Assembly (NCBI GenBank): GCA_030374805.1
Contig: JARGSG010000193.1
Coordinates: forward strand, 372,001 to 436,000
Reading direction: 5' to 3'
DNA length: 64,000 bases
From: Gracilaria gracilis
Lineage: Eukaryota > Rhodophyta > Florideophyceae > Gracilariales > Gracilariaceae
A model generated the notes under the pieces. That model searched no databases. It saw only the letters and a program-made list of their open reading frames with translations, and was not told the origin of the DNA. Shown here one piece after another: positions 30,998 to 40,639 of this stretch. The translations under genes were made by a program, and so were the position numbers. How positions within the stretch are numbered: the first letter of the stretch is position 1; each line of letters starts with the position of its first letter.

Positions 30998-33088
30998 TTA
31001 CTTTTTAACACCGTGACGAAACTCAATGTGGTTCTTAAAGCAGTCCCTTCCTGTACCAGTGTGACATAAATACACTTCAGATTTCAAAGATATATAGCAT
31101 TCAGAACATAAAAACTTAGACTTCATATTCCCTTTGCACACTTTGCATCGTCCTTGATATGAAGACTTCGTAATCATTCCATCCTTAGTTTTTCTCTTGC
31201 GATTAGTCTGCATAAGATGCACACCAGTTCCTGCAGGTTTCGGAATATCATCTTCTATTTCCATATGTTCTTCATCTCGAGTCATCAAAGCGGTCCGGTC
31301 CCACGTATTAGTGATAAGCTCGTCAGCCAACTTTGAATAGAAGTTATATGGAGATAATAACTTTCGCATACCATTACCAGCTTTGTAAAGCATCCACGCA
31401 TCAACCATACAAATGGATAATAAAGATGAATTCACACGGAACGACCAATCTTTGACCTCGATTTTCTTCTCCAGTTTTAATTCATCTTGGCGGCATCTGT
31501 TGTGTCTGTCAATCATTGAACACGTTTTATAGTATTCCTCACAAACCTCTGGTATAGGTACTTCAAGTTCAACTTTCCTCGAAACATTTCCTTGTCGTCT
31601 CCATCTTTGTCGCATTATTGGGTTTCCAGGGTTCACCGTGTTGCATGTTGATATAAAGTACCTTCGTTCCCTATCGACCCACATTACCGCCATTAGATCA
31701 GTATTCAAACCGTTCCCCTTCGAAACCATTGAAACAAAATCTCCACGATTCTCTAAGGTCTTCTCTGATAAATGCTTCATAGGAAATTGACGTGTTGCAT
31801 TCTTGATAACCCCAGTAAAGCGCAGTCCTTTTTCCAAAAGAGCATTAGCTGTTTTCACCGATGCAAAAAAAGAATCTGCACAGACATGGCGTCCAGACCC
31901 AAACCATGGCTGGACTAATCGAAGTAAAATAGCAGTTCCATGAGTATGTTCTGCATCAAAATCCTGATCAGGGGCTTCAGATCCCATATTGAGCTCAATA
32001 TTTAGCATGATACCACTTCTTCCGCAACAAACGGTTTTCATTTCCAACCCGTTTTCAGGTTTTCGATCCAGCGCGGTATAATGTGGAAGCCCCACATCAA
32101 TCCAGTCTCCCCCCAGCCCATACCAGCGTGACATACTCTCATCAACGCATAAAGCATGTGAAGGTGTCACGAAAGAACGGCGGTGATCATTGATGGCTTT
32201 CACGAAATCAGTGACTAAATTCCAGCGAGCCGTGCCATAATCCTCTTGAGCAGCGTTACCACTGAAACAAATACAACGCCTTAGAGTTTCAAACCTATTT
32301 CGTGACATTGCTTCACCAATCACAGGCTGAGACATAAACCTGGATGCTGGTTTTGAACCCCAAAGATCTCTTCTATTGGAAAACTCCAGCCTGCTTATTA
32401 AAACCATCACGCCAAAGAACCTTAAAAGCTCTCCACCACTCGTCGAAGAGGCACCATCATTTTCCAAGTTCTTGTTCGTCTTCTCCACAATAGTCTTCAG
32501 ATGTCCAATGGGGAACATCCATAAAAAATAGTCAATGAATGTCATCGTACTTGGGCAATGACGTGGTGAGATAAAATCTCCGGCTGGGCCAATAACCTTC
32601 CACGGCTGCAATTGCATGCATCCATTGATAGGGCTACAAATTGCCTCCGTGTTCCACGCACGATCATGCACAGTCACTGACTGGTCAGAAGGGGGTGCTT
32701 GTGAAACGGGATCCGCCTCCTGCAAATTTTGCAGTTGTTCTCCTTCATTCGGCTGATTGTCAACATTTTGGGCCGGTAACGGTCGTACAATTGCTGTGTC
32801 AACATTATCAGTTTGTGGACTGTTAAGGAGACCATCACCAACCTTTACACTGCAAAGAGGAAGAGTACACTCTTTTTGGCGGTTTGGGAGGTCAAACCGA
32901 ATAGTGAGAAATGTACAGTTTCGGCCGTTGACGAGTCGAATGTCAACTTTTGTCACTGTTCCAGGGACAGTTTTCGTCTTCCAAAGAGATCCAAAGTAGC
33001 GTTTGCTTTCCGACTCACAAACTACAAGGCGGGCACGACTGTGGACTTTGTTACCAACGGTACGACGAGGGTCTGTTGACGGGGCCAT
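30998..33088 (-). CDS. piggyBac-type DDE transposase, complete
   Basis: A 696-residue uninterrupted protein starting with ATG at 33088. Residues about 15-110 form an N-terminal domain of unknown type, followed by a glutamine-rich linker. The DDE_Tnp_1_7 catalytic domain has its three acidic residues at about 315 (CVDESMS), 403 (VCADSFF) and 526 (SMIDRHN), spacing typical of piggyBac. The N-terminal helical part (FFGVMVLISRLEF, DLWGSKPA) also fits the family. The C-terminus has a zinc-binding-like cysteine cluster (CKVCKGN, FLCSECY, LCHTGTGRDCF), which in piggyBac proteins binds the transposon ends. It is a cut-and-paste enzyme acting in the nucleus. The enclosing ends and absence of breaks suggest it may be functional. 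Confidence 0.9.
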   Translation of the reverse strand: MAPSTDPRRTVGNKVHSRARLVVCESESKRYFGSLWKTKTVPGTVTKVDIRLVNGRNCTFLTIRFDLPNRQKECTLPLCSVKVGDGLLNSPQTDNVDTAIVRPLPAQNVDNQPNEGEQLQNLQEADPVSQAPPSDQSVTVHDRAWNTEAICSPINGCMQLQPWKVIGPAGDFISPRHCPSTMTFIDYFLWMFPIGHLKTIVEKTNKNLENDGASSTSGGELLRFFGVMVLISRLEFSNRRDLWGSKPASRFMSQPVIGEAMSRNRFETLRRCICFSGNAAQEDYGTARWNLVTDFVKAINDHRRSFVTPSHALCVDESMSRWYGLGGDWIDVGLPHYTALDRKPENGLEMKTVCCGRSGIMLNIELNMGSEAPDQDFDAEHTHGTAILLRLVQPWFGSGRHVCADSFFASVKTANALLEKGLRFTGVIKNATRQFPMKHLSEKTLENRGDFVSMVSKGNGLNTDLMAVMWVDRERRYFISTCNTVNPGNPIMRQRWRRQGNVSRKVELEVPIPEVCEEYYKTCSMIDRHNRCRQDELKLEKKIEVKDWSFRVNSSLLSICMVDAWMLYKAGNGMRKLLSPYNFYSKLADELITNTWDRTALMTRDEEHMEIEDDIPKPAGTGVHLMQTNRKRKTKDGMITKSSYQGRCKVCKGNMKSKFLCSECYISLKSEVYLCHTGTGRDCFKNHIEFRHGVKK

Positions 33089-33259
33089 TGTGTACAGATT
33101 GTGTTGACGTTTGTGAAAAAATGCTCCAGCTTGGTTGCTGTGTACATGTCATGGGCGACTTTGGTTAACGCCATCAAAGGGAGGACGACGGAGGTGAGGA
33201 CGAAGTGTTTTTTTTTTAAAAAGTGAAAACTTTTACTTAAAATTTATGTGAGTAAAAAC

Positions 33260-33312
33260 TGACCTCATATGAGGTCATTTGACCTCATATGAGGTCAGTT
33301 GTCAAATAGACA
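33260..33312. repeat. Right terminal region with two 18-bp palindromes
   Basis: TGACCTCATATGAGGTCA occurs at 33260-33277 and 33280-33297, then GTTGTCAAATAGACA mirrors the left end. Confidence 0.8.
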
Positions 33313-33354
33313 CTAGGAAATGTGCTATTTTTCAACATGAGAAGAAATGCTGTT

Positions 33355-33665
33355 TACAGTAAATTTGCGCCCTTGTCTTCCTGACAGTGAGATTTTGTCC
33401 GGCGGCGAAGCAAAGCCAAGAGCCGAATGTCGAGATGTGGTGCTGAAAGTCTCCTGGTTCCGCGAGCAACTAGACAACAGAGTCATCGTAGCACGGTGTT
33501 TCGGCCTCTGACAAAGCCGATCTTCGAGAAAGCGCCAACAAGTGCAATGGCTTCCCGTGGAAGAGCGGCATGTGCAAACGGATTAACACCCGTAGCGGAG
33601 GGCTGCGTTGCCTACGGTCGTACACAGGCGTTAATATTTAAATGTTTTAACATTACTGAATAGGT
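33355..33665. repeat. Duplicated flank R1, copy A
   Basis: Matches 35925-36200 with many substitutions. Shared words include TTCCGCGAGCAACT, CCCGTGGAAGAG and AACGGATT. It lies on the 3' side of the decayed gene at 33775-35006. Confidence 0.7.
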
Positions 33666-33774
33666 AGGTAGAAGTTCATTACTGACGAATAAATAACTAT
33701 CTAAGCCGAAGCTTAGAACCAAACCAATCCGACTGCAGTCCCCCTAACAGTAAGTCCATGGAGATCAGAAAACT

Positions 33775-35006
33775 CTAGGCCGTCATTCGGTCACACTCAT
33801 TTAAATAGAATGAACACTCACCGCAATATCCTGGAAACTCCGGGTTGCATGAATTCGCACATACAGAATGCGCATGTTCGTAACATCTACTTCTCGGGGA
33901 TTGGCTCGGGCTCGGGCGTCGAAAGTTCGTGCCGGGAGGAATTATGACATTTGCATCAGGCCCACCAAGGCGAAGAATGGTCAGGAAATCGCGCTTGACA
34001 ACGATTTTGCGTATACCCGCTGCATTAAGATTCAAAGCGCGTTTCACTTTGTGGTTAAGTTTGTCTTCCACATCAGCTCCAAACCCCCTCGCCCGCTTTT
34101 CAGCAAGCTTCTCTGCGTAAGATGTGAACTGTTCCCATATCAAGTTTTCGATAGGAGCCGGCAGCGATCCAATTCCAAGTATAACTGAGCTTCCAACGTC
34201 CCAAGCCAGATTTTGTCCCAACTGGTTCAGCCAGTCATCTCCACTAACTGCCGAACTTATTGCATCGCCAAGAGTTGATTTGAGGGAAACAACAGTTGTG
34301 TAGCCCCTATGGGATTAGCCCCACTCACTTTGAATCTCAGGTTGGTGTTACGCAGATTTGAAACCATAGAGACGACGGGCTTTATGGTGATAACATAGTC
34401 ACCTGAGCGGGTGGTTGACAAAGATGGCTGAAAATTGAACCCGACAACGACATCAGCAATAGTGGAAAGAGAGGCTTTCAGTGCGAACGAGTCACTTCCA
34501 ACATTCTTGCACTTTTTTTTTATTCTGAAGCCAGAAATGTGGGGATAATAGAAGCCCCAGCGTTGTTTCATATCCGCTCTGGCGCTTAGATGCACCGGAA
34601 CCTGGAAACGGAGTGCGAAAGGCTTAGAAAGAGAATTTCCGTTGAAGGAGAGGGCATTTCGATGTGTGATACGGGCTTCAGCGTGTACGTGTTCCTTCGT
34701 AAGGGAGGCCGTGCATTGCTTTCCAAATTTCTTGTCCTCCGGGTCATCATAGACGAGGAGAAGATCGTTGCGATCCAGTGTGAGCCCAGCAGCATTCAAT
34801 TCAGTGTTGAGTTTGTTTAGTGCAACATTGCAGAGTCCGTGCCATACGGCGTTGGATGGATCGCAGGAGAAGGCCTGCCGCGACAGAGGTCTGCTGCTCT
34901 CGGGTAGAAAATGACCCATAGCATTGACGGATCTGCCCAGGCATGAGACAAGGGTCGCCAACAAGAACGTTATTATTGATAGGCATATGACGTAAGGAAT
35001 TCGCAA
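33775..35006 (-). pseudogene. Secreted protein with C-terminal cysteine cluster, decayed
   Basis: The minus-strand frame opens with a clear signal-peptide sequence (RIPYVICLSIITFLLATLVS) but its first codon is TTG where an ATG is expected (35004-35006), and the next in-frame ATG (34917-34919) lies after the signal. Near 34300 the coding signal shifts by one base: NPIG in the first frame continues as YTTVVSLKSTLGDAIS in the other, which runs to the stop at 33775. The protein is otherwise continuous (about 410 residues) and ends in a cysteine-rich tail (CYEHAHSVCANSCNPEFPGYC). Start loss plus frameshift indicate a pseudogene of a secreted protein of unknown function. Its flanks are duplicated at 35.9-36.6 kb without the gene. 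Confidence 0.65.
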
Positions 35007-35056
35007 TAGGGAATGACGTAAACGAAGGATTATACAGATGTGATAGATTGTTCACG

Positions 35057-35410
35057 TCAAATGAAGCGGTGGATGGAGATGAATTGCCTTTATAGTGCTG
35101 TTCTCAATTCCAATGGAGCTCAAGGAGGTGACAAAGCGATGCGGTTTTGGTGGGACACAGCAGAGCACTGATGGGCCTCGGATCGGTGGCATTCTTACAC
35201 GCTAGTAATCACCATTGGCACGGAATGAACTCGTTGAAGTGGTGTGCAGTGCTTGCAAAACGTTCACCGCTGTGAGAATTCAGGCAAGTACATATACAAG
35301 GCTACGAAGAATGTGTTCCGCCTCGGCGTTTGCCTTAAAGCCTTGGCAGCAATATGCGAACGTTACATTGTCGACGCAAGCAATCGCTTTTTTTCAAAAG
35401 CACTGAAGTG
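35057..35410. repeat. Duplicated flank R2, copy A (5' side of the decayed gene)
   Basis: Matches about 36270-36560. Shared words include TGAATTGC, CAAAGCGATG, AAGTGGTG, AGTGCTTGCA and CATATACAAGGCTACG. The segment includes a TATA-like element (CCTTTATAG) just upstream of the gene. Confidence 0.7.
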
Positions 35411-35924
35411 CAAGGCTTCTGGCAGTATATTTGTGGCATATTGCTTTAATAACAGGGTGTTGTATCAGTATCCAGTTTGGTTCCAGAAAGCCCATATTCT
35501 TGAGACGTTTCCAGTTCATACCCACGGCCAAGAAGCGTGGTAATAAATACAGAGTGATACTATACCACCAAGGTTCAACCGTACTCGAAGAAGCAATACC
35601 AGAGCAATATTGAAACGAAGACCAATACGTATTGCAATGTAAACTACAATTGCAATATGCATGGCAAGTACGTCAATCCATTTGCAATGGAATAAGCTTA
35701 AAGGCAATATATTGCAATAGCAATTATATTGGTTTAATACACTACAGAAGAACCAAGTCTTACCCCAAAACTTTCAAGTGCAAACGCTCGAGTCAAACTT
35801 GCAGAAGTTTGTGTGTTGAAGGAATCTAACCAACTGAAAGGCCGGAACGGAATTTGGACAAAGTTTCAAAAAAATCATTTGAGTTTTCCACAAATTTTTG
35901 CCTTTTTCTTCTGTGGAAGGTAGA

Positions 35925-36200
35925 ATGCTATTTACAGTGCATGTGAACGCGCCCTCCTGACAGTTGCACTTCGACTCGCTGAGACAGAGCAGGAAGCTGG
36001 GTTGGTGTGGCCGTAAGTCGCCTGCTTCCGCGAGCAACTGCACAACCGAATAAACGGATCTTCCAGGCAGAGCCAACAAGCACGGGGGAGGCCCGTGGAA
36101 GAGTTGAACGTGCGAACGGATTTACAGCCCCAGCGGAGCGCTGCGCCGCCTACAGTCGTAGACCGGCGTTCAGATTAGTTTCCATGACAATACAACAAGT
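35925..36200. repeat. Duplicated flank R1', copy B
   Basis: Second copy of R1. The 35410-35925 stretch between the two tandem copies is AT-rich and holds no gene. Confidence 0.7.
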
Positions 36201-36269
36201 AAGGAGGAATTGATGACTATCAACTAGCATGAGAGGAGCAGCTTATGTAGAGGTGATGGCATGTTCGCG

Positions 36270-36560
36270 GCAGATGGTCGGGTGGACGCAGCTGAATTGC
36301 GTATAGAACGCTATTTCTATTTGCAGTCAATCCCAAGGATGCGCCAAAGCGATGGGGCTTAAAACTGCACCGTACTGATGTGCATCGGGTCGATGGTAAT
36401 CGTACACGCGAACGATCATATTTGGACACGAATAAACTCGTGCAAGTGGTGCGAAGTGCTTGCAGAAAGTCCACCTCTGTGAAAATTCAGCGGAAAAAGT
36501 TCATATACAAGGCTACGGGGAAGCTCGCCTCGTCGGCGTCTGTACGACAGCCGTGGCTTT
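36270..36560. repeat. Duplicated flank R2', copy B, lacking the gene body
   Basis: Follows R1' after only about 70 bp, where copy A has a 1.2-kb gene. No coding remnant is seen in the gap. Confidence 0.7.
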
Positions 36561-36766
36561 GGCTCAAAAGCATGTGTGGATTGGTTCTTCGTCTCTCGTG
36601 GCAATACAGGCAATACCTCATCCGCATGCATTATCGTTGTACACGTACTTTTTAAAGTACGTACGTAGTGGCTTCGTTTTTGGCAACAAATATTTTGAAA
36701 GCATTTCTAAAAAGCAAAGCCAAAATTGGCAAATTTGGTTTCAACTTTAGCATTTGCATGTGTTAA

Positions 36767-36925
36767 CCCCGTGCACGCTGCGTGAACGATTTCGAGCACG
36801 CTGGGCAGGGTGATTTTTGGAGAAATTGCGTGAATCACCCTGCCCAGCGTGATGCTCACTCTGCAGCTGCGAGAACTTCACGCAGTTGCTGAGTGAACAT
36901 CCCGCACGCTCCACAACGTTCACGC
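36767..36925. repeat. Left terminal inverted repeat, 159 bp
   Basis: Begins CCCCGTGCACGCTGCGTG. It contains an internal 16-bp inverted repeat (ACGCTGGGCAGGGTGA and complement), so each end can form a hairpin. Mirrors 51035-51193. Confidence 0.9.
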
Positions 36926-37051
36926 ATGATCAGCGCGGTATCTGACCAACTGGGTCTCCTTCTTATACAACATTAAGTTGCAAAGACTCCGACTTTGTGC
37001 TCCAGGTCTTAGCTAGCATAAACACGCTTCTAGCCATAAAGGTAAACGCAT

Positions 37052-37581
37052 TTACTTTAAATATGACTCCTGTAGTTCCCTTTCAGCTCTTTCCTTTAGC
37101 TCAATAAGCTCTTTCTCCGATATTTGCCCCTTCACTAGAGTTCTAACGCTATGCAATTTGTCCCAACATTTGGAACATATTGGTTGACAGCACAGTCCAC
37201 ACCACTGTTGAATTTTAGAACCACTCTTCTTTATAAACACTCTTCCCCTTAACTTCAAACTATAATTGAATGAACAAAGAGAACATTATGCCGATTTCCC
37301 TTTAACGAGCTTATGAAGTCGTGACCCCGAAAGCCGTCTCCGAACATCAATGTTTCTGTTGTATTTCTGAACAACATTTTTCACATACATTTGCTTGACT
37401 GCCTCGTTCCCTAACACGTTAGAAGACCCTATTTTTGCAGAACTGAAAACGTCTTTATGATGTCTGTACATCACCGCAAACTCTTTTGCCAAATGCTTTG
37501 CGAAAGACAAAAACGTCATAGACCGAAAAACATTATGTCGATGCATTCGATAGCTGGATTTCGAGAGAGGAATATCTTTTG
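37052..37581 (-). CDS. C-terminal part of the large piggyBac-type transposase
   Basis: This is the part of the transposase left of the chromovirus. It has a basic segment (SKSSYRMHRHNVFRSMTF) that fits the region after the third catalytic aspartate. After a stop and frame change around 37260-37286 comes a cysteine-rich end (WCGLCCQPICSKCWDKLH) like the C-terminal zinc finger of piggyBac transposases. The frame change may be a short intron or decay. Confidence 0.6.
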
Positions 37582-38089
37582 TGTCGTACAAATACCGATA
37601 AGGTGTGGGGTCCGCCTGGTAGAGGGAGCGCGCGAGGGCTCAACCTAAAGGGGAAAAACACACAACCAATATGGTAGTAGGGCACCTGAAACCCGCAGGG
37701 GCAAACGGCGGGGCAACTAGTCTAGACCGTGTAGGTGTACGGTAGTAGACGTCGACGCGCGGTAAAACCTGAATAATAATAGAGTAGCAAGTGACCAAGA
37801 TGGTATAGTTACTGCCCTAGTGGTGCCTCACTTTACAATACCCGAGGGGGAAGGCGAGGTGCACCACAATATATACAAGGTGCACCGACGCCGATCTCCC
37901 ATGCGAGCATGACGTCATCGGCTGTGCCCATGACCTACTGTCATGGGCCAGCAATGCTAAATTATCCTAGACTATAAATTAGAAATTAGAAATTATAAAA
38001 TACAGAATACCAATTGGGTACAGTGCAGCCCGCAAGGCGCACCAGTAGGCCCACGTGGCACCAACCCATTGAGGTGTCATTGTACTACA
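37582..38089 (-). repeat. Chromovirus 2 LTR, 3' side in element sense
   Basis: 508 bp, TGTCGTACAAAT at the left edge and TTGTACTACA at the right; partner of 46867-47373. Confidence 0.95.
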
Positions 38090-38105
38090 GACCCCCTTCC
38101 TACCC
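38090..38105 (-). promoter_or_regulatory. Polypurine tract of chromovirus 2
   Basis: Minus strand reads GGGTAGGAAGGGGGTC next to the LTR, the counterpart of 7508-7521 in chromovirus 1. Confidence 0.75.
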
Positions 38106-40309
38106 TGAGCCACGCCCTCGTGGCTCCTAGATCCTTTCACCAAGTCGGTTGCATCGTCGTACCAATTTGGTCCCTGTCGCAGCCTTCGTGTCATCTCGCG
38201 CCGTGCGTCGCATCGGCTCTGCGTCGCCGAGCGTACTCCGTTCACCACCTTGGTGATCACCGATTGCGGCTCTATCCACTTCTTTGGTTATCACAGACGG
38301 CAGCCTATTCGTTCCCATTGGTGGTTTGGGCGCGGCGCGCGCCCATTGCATACCTCCAAGGTTCTGCCTTTTTGGCTGCCCGGCTTGGACCCTTTTACCG
38401 TGTCGGTATACCCAGTGGGGGTGGCGGGTTGCCCCTTCGAGCTCGTGTGGGCACTGTACCGTGAAGGGTTTTGGCGCCCACTTGGTTGCGGCGTGTCTCT
38501 CTGTCCCTTCGAGGTTCGAGTACCAACCCTTCGAGGCATTGCCGCTGACTCCATCGAGGTTGTTCCCCCGTTATCCCTTCTGGTTACCTTCGCACCCCTT
38601 TGCGGTTTGTCTACGCGGGCTCGCGCCACCGTGGCTTTTCGTCCGACCGACAAGGTTGAATCCGTTTATGGTGACCCCCGATCCTTATCTGAACCACATG
38701 GGTAGCCCTGGTACCAGCGTGCGGGCTCGCACCCGTAGCGGTACACGGCGCTTCATTCACTACCCCTAAGGTGGATGGATGGCCGCCTCGGTTGGCGTCT
38801 GCAGTGTACTACCACAAAGGGTTCCATTTTCATGTGCATCAAACCACCCTCGGTGTCGATCATCCATGACGAGCGCGAAACCTTAACGTGGTCAAAATAG
38901 CGCGAAAACCATCTAGGAACCATGTCCGTTCTGTCTTCAAAGAATACCATATAGGTCTCGATCGGTTTCGTACCTCATAAGGAAACGAACTTTCATGGTA
39001 AGCACAAAAACTCGTTCCCTTCTAGACCATCCGAGGTGTATTCATGCCCTTTCTGGTCTCGCTCCCATCCCGTAATGGTCTACTTCCTCTCTCCATGGTT
39101 TGCGGCGTCACCATATAGGTCCTGGCATGTGCCATTCGTCGGACCTCCTTGCCCTTCGTTACCCATCACGGTCGATTAGCTTGTTCCATAAAGGATCTCG
39201 ATAGTACCATACAGGTTCATTTCATGCTCTCTCTCTGATTTCCATAACTTTGAAACACCTTCAAGGTTTCCATCGTACCATAAAGGGCTGCGCAGCATTA
39301 CTAACGTCTCCCGCGCAGTTCCATGCTCCACCTTTAAGGTTTATTCCAAACCGCTTCAGTCCCCATGGGTGTCGTTCGTCATTACCACGAAGGTTTGGTT
39401 CTTCACAGCCACTATCCGGGTGACGCGATCCTCCGTCGTGTCTCTACTACCATAAACAGCTCAAACCAAATAGGTAGACCTTGCAGTTGCACTTCTGTGC
39501 GCAGCGAGCGTCACGTAGTACCGATTTGGTAGCTTGGGGTGGCGCGCGACGTAGCGCGAGTGCCAGCAATGTACCTGTATGGTTCTGCATGGCCTCTTGG
39601 CGCGCATACGCGCACACGCTGCACCAGACCCATGAGGTTACTTGCAAGGCGAATCAAAAAATTGCACGCCGAAATTACCCCACCAAACGGTATCAAAAAC
39701 GCCGAAACACCTTTTGGTCTGTATCTCGGGAACCAAGCGGTTTCAGAGGCTGAGAATGGCCGATTCGGGAGCGCAGCACGCCCAAAATACTTAGATTTTT
39801 TGACCATGCCGGTGCACGCTCCCTACAGACAATAGTGTAAACCGAATCGGTTACCCAGCGCGGCGGTCTGCCGATCTGGGGCGCGTCTCTCGCTTATCAA
39901 AAACCTTAATTTTTTGACTTTCACCACTTGGGTTTGGAGCCATGCGTGCGCGGCGCGTGCCATGAAGGTGCGCGCGCGTGCCTGCCGCGTGCCAGCTTTG
40001 GGATCGCTGCGACGCTGACGCTCGAAGCGCATCCCTCGTCGAGCTTCGTTCGGTACGACGTCATCACTAAACCTTCACGGTCTTCCGGCAAACCCTCTTG
40101 GTCTCTTCGATGCACTCTGATTAACTTCTCCCAGTTGGTGTTAGCTTCTTCATTAAAGTTATCCAGTTAGGTGTTGCAGTTAGCTTCAGTTACCATGTGG
40201 GTGCGATGCGCAGCGAATGAGGGAGAGCGCGAAAAGAGCCTCCCCCCTCCCTAAGAGCTGTGCATCACCTCTAAGGTTTACCCATCGTTCGGCATGTCCT
40301 CTCCTTTTC
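38106..40309. other. Chromovirus 2 noncoding region rich in spaced palindromes
   Basis: About 2.2 kb between chromodomain and polypurine tract, where chromovirus 1 has its accessory frame. The open frames here are short, overlapping and without coding character. ACC-N5-GGT-type words are dense, for example at 38946-38956, 39110-39120, 39206-39216 and 39257-39267. Confidence 0.6.
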
Positions 40310-40462
40310 GGTTCCAGTAGCTTACCCTGAAGTGGTGTGGTATGGCTGAGGGCGGCTCGGCGGTATCACCGTCAGCCCCCCAGCCATACCAGCGTACTGT
40401 GTACTTCAGACCTTCTTGGGTACGGCGGTGACCTACAAGGCGTTCCACTGGGAACTCATTAG
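40310..40462 (-). mobile_element. Chromovirus 2 chromodomain
   Basis: Minus-strand translation gives FPVERLVGHRRT, then LKYTVRWYGWGAD and EPPSAIPHHF, aligning with the chromodomain of chromovirus 1. Confidence 0.8.
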
Positions 40463-40639
40463 AGACCTGGGCTGGTATCGTTTCACCACTTTGGTTTAGA
40501 TGAGCATCAGTACCACTAGGGGTAGGTGTTTCCTCTGAATGAGCAACCGTAATCCCCGCAGGTGGTACGTAGTCTGGGTCGTCACCCTGTGCGTCATCAT
40601 TGACCTCGATGGGTGTCCCGTCTTCCCGGGGCTGAGTCC

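Larger units (their letters stand above)
30442..33316 (-). mobile_element. piggyBac-type DNA transposon, apparently whole
   Basis: The two ends mirror each other: CTAGTGTCTAT at the left (30442) and ATAGACACTAG at the right (to 33316), followed on each side by two 18-bp palindromes. CTAG may be a 4-bp target duplication or the outermost part of the inverted repeat; TTAA, the classical piggyBac target, is not present at the edges. One uninterrupted transposase gene (30998-33088) fills most of the 2.9 kb. An intact gene and nearly matching ends suggest recent activity. Confidence 0.8.

Noticed and set aside
33427-36213. Similar short plus-strand frames in R1 (33427-33663) and R1' (36007-36213)
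   Set aside because: Their similarity follows from the DNA duplication and there is no sign of coding constraint; kept only as part of the repeat.
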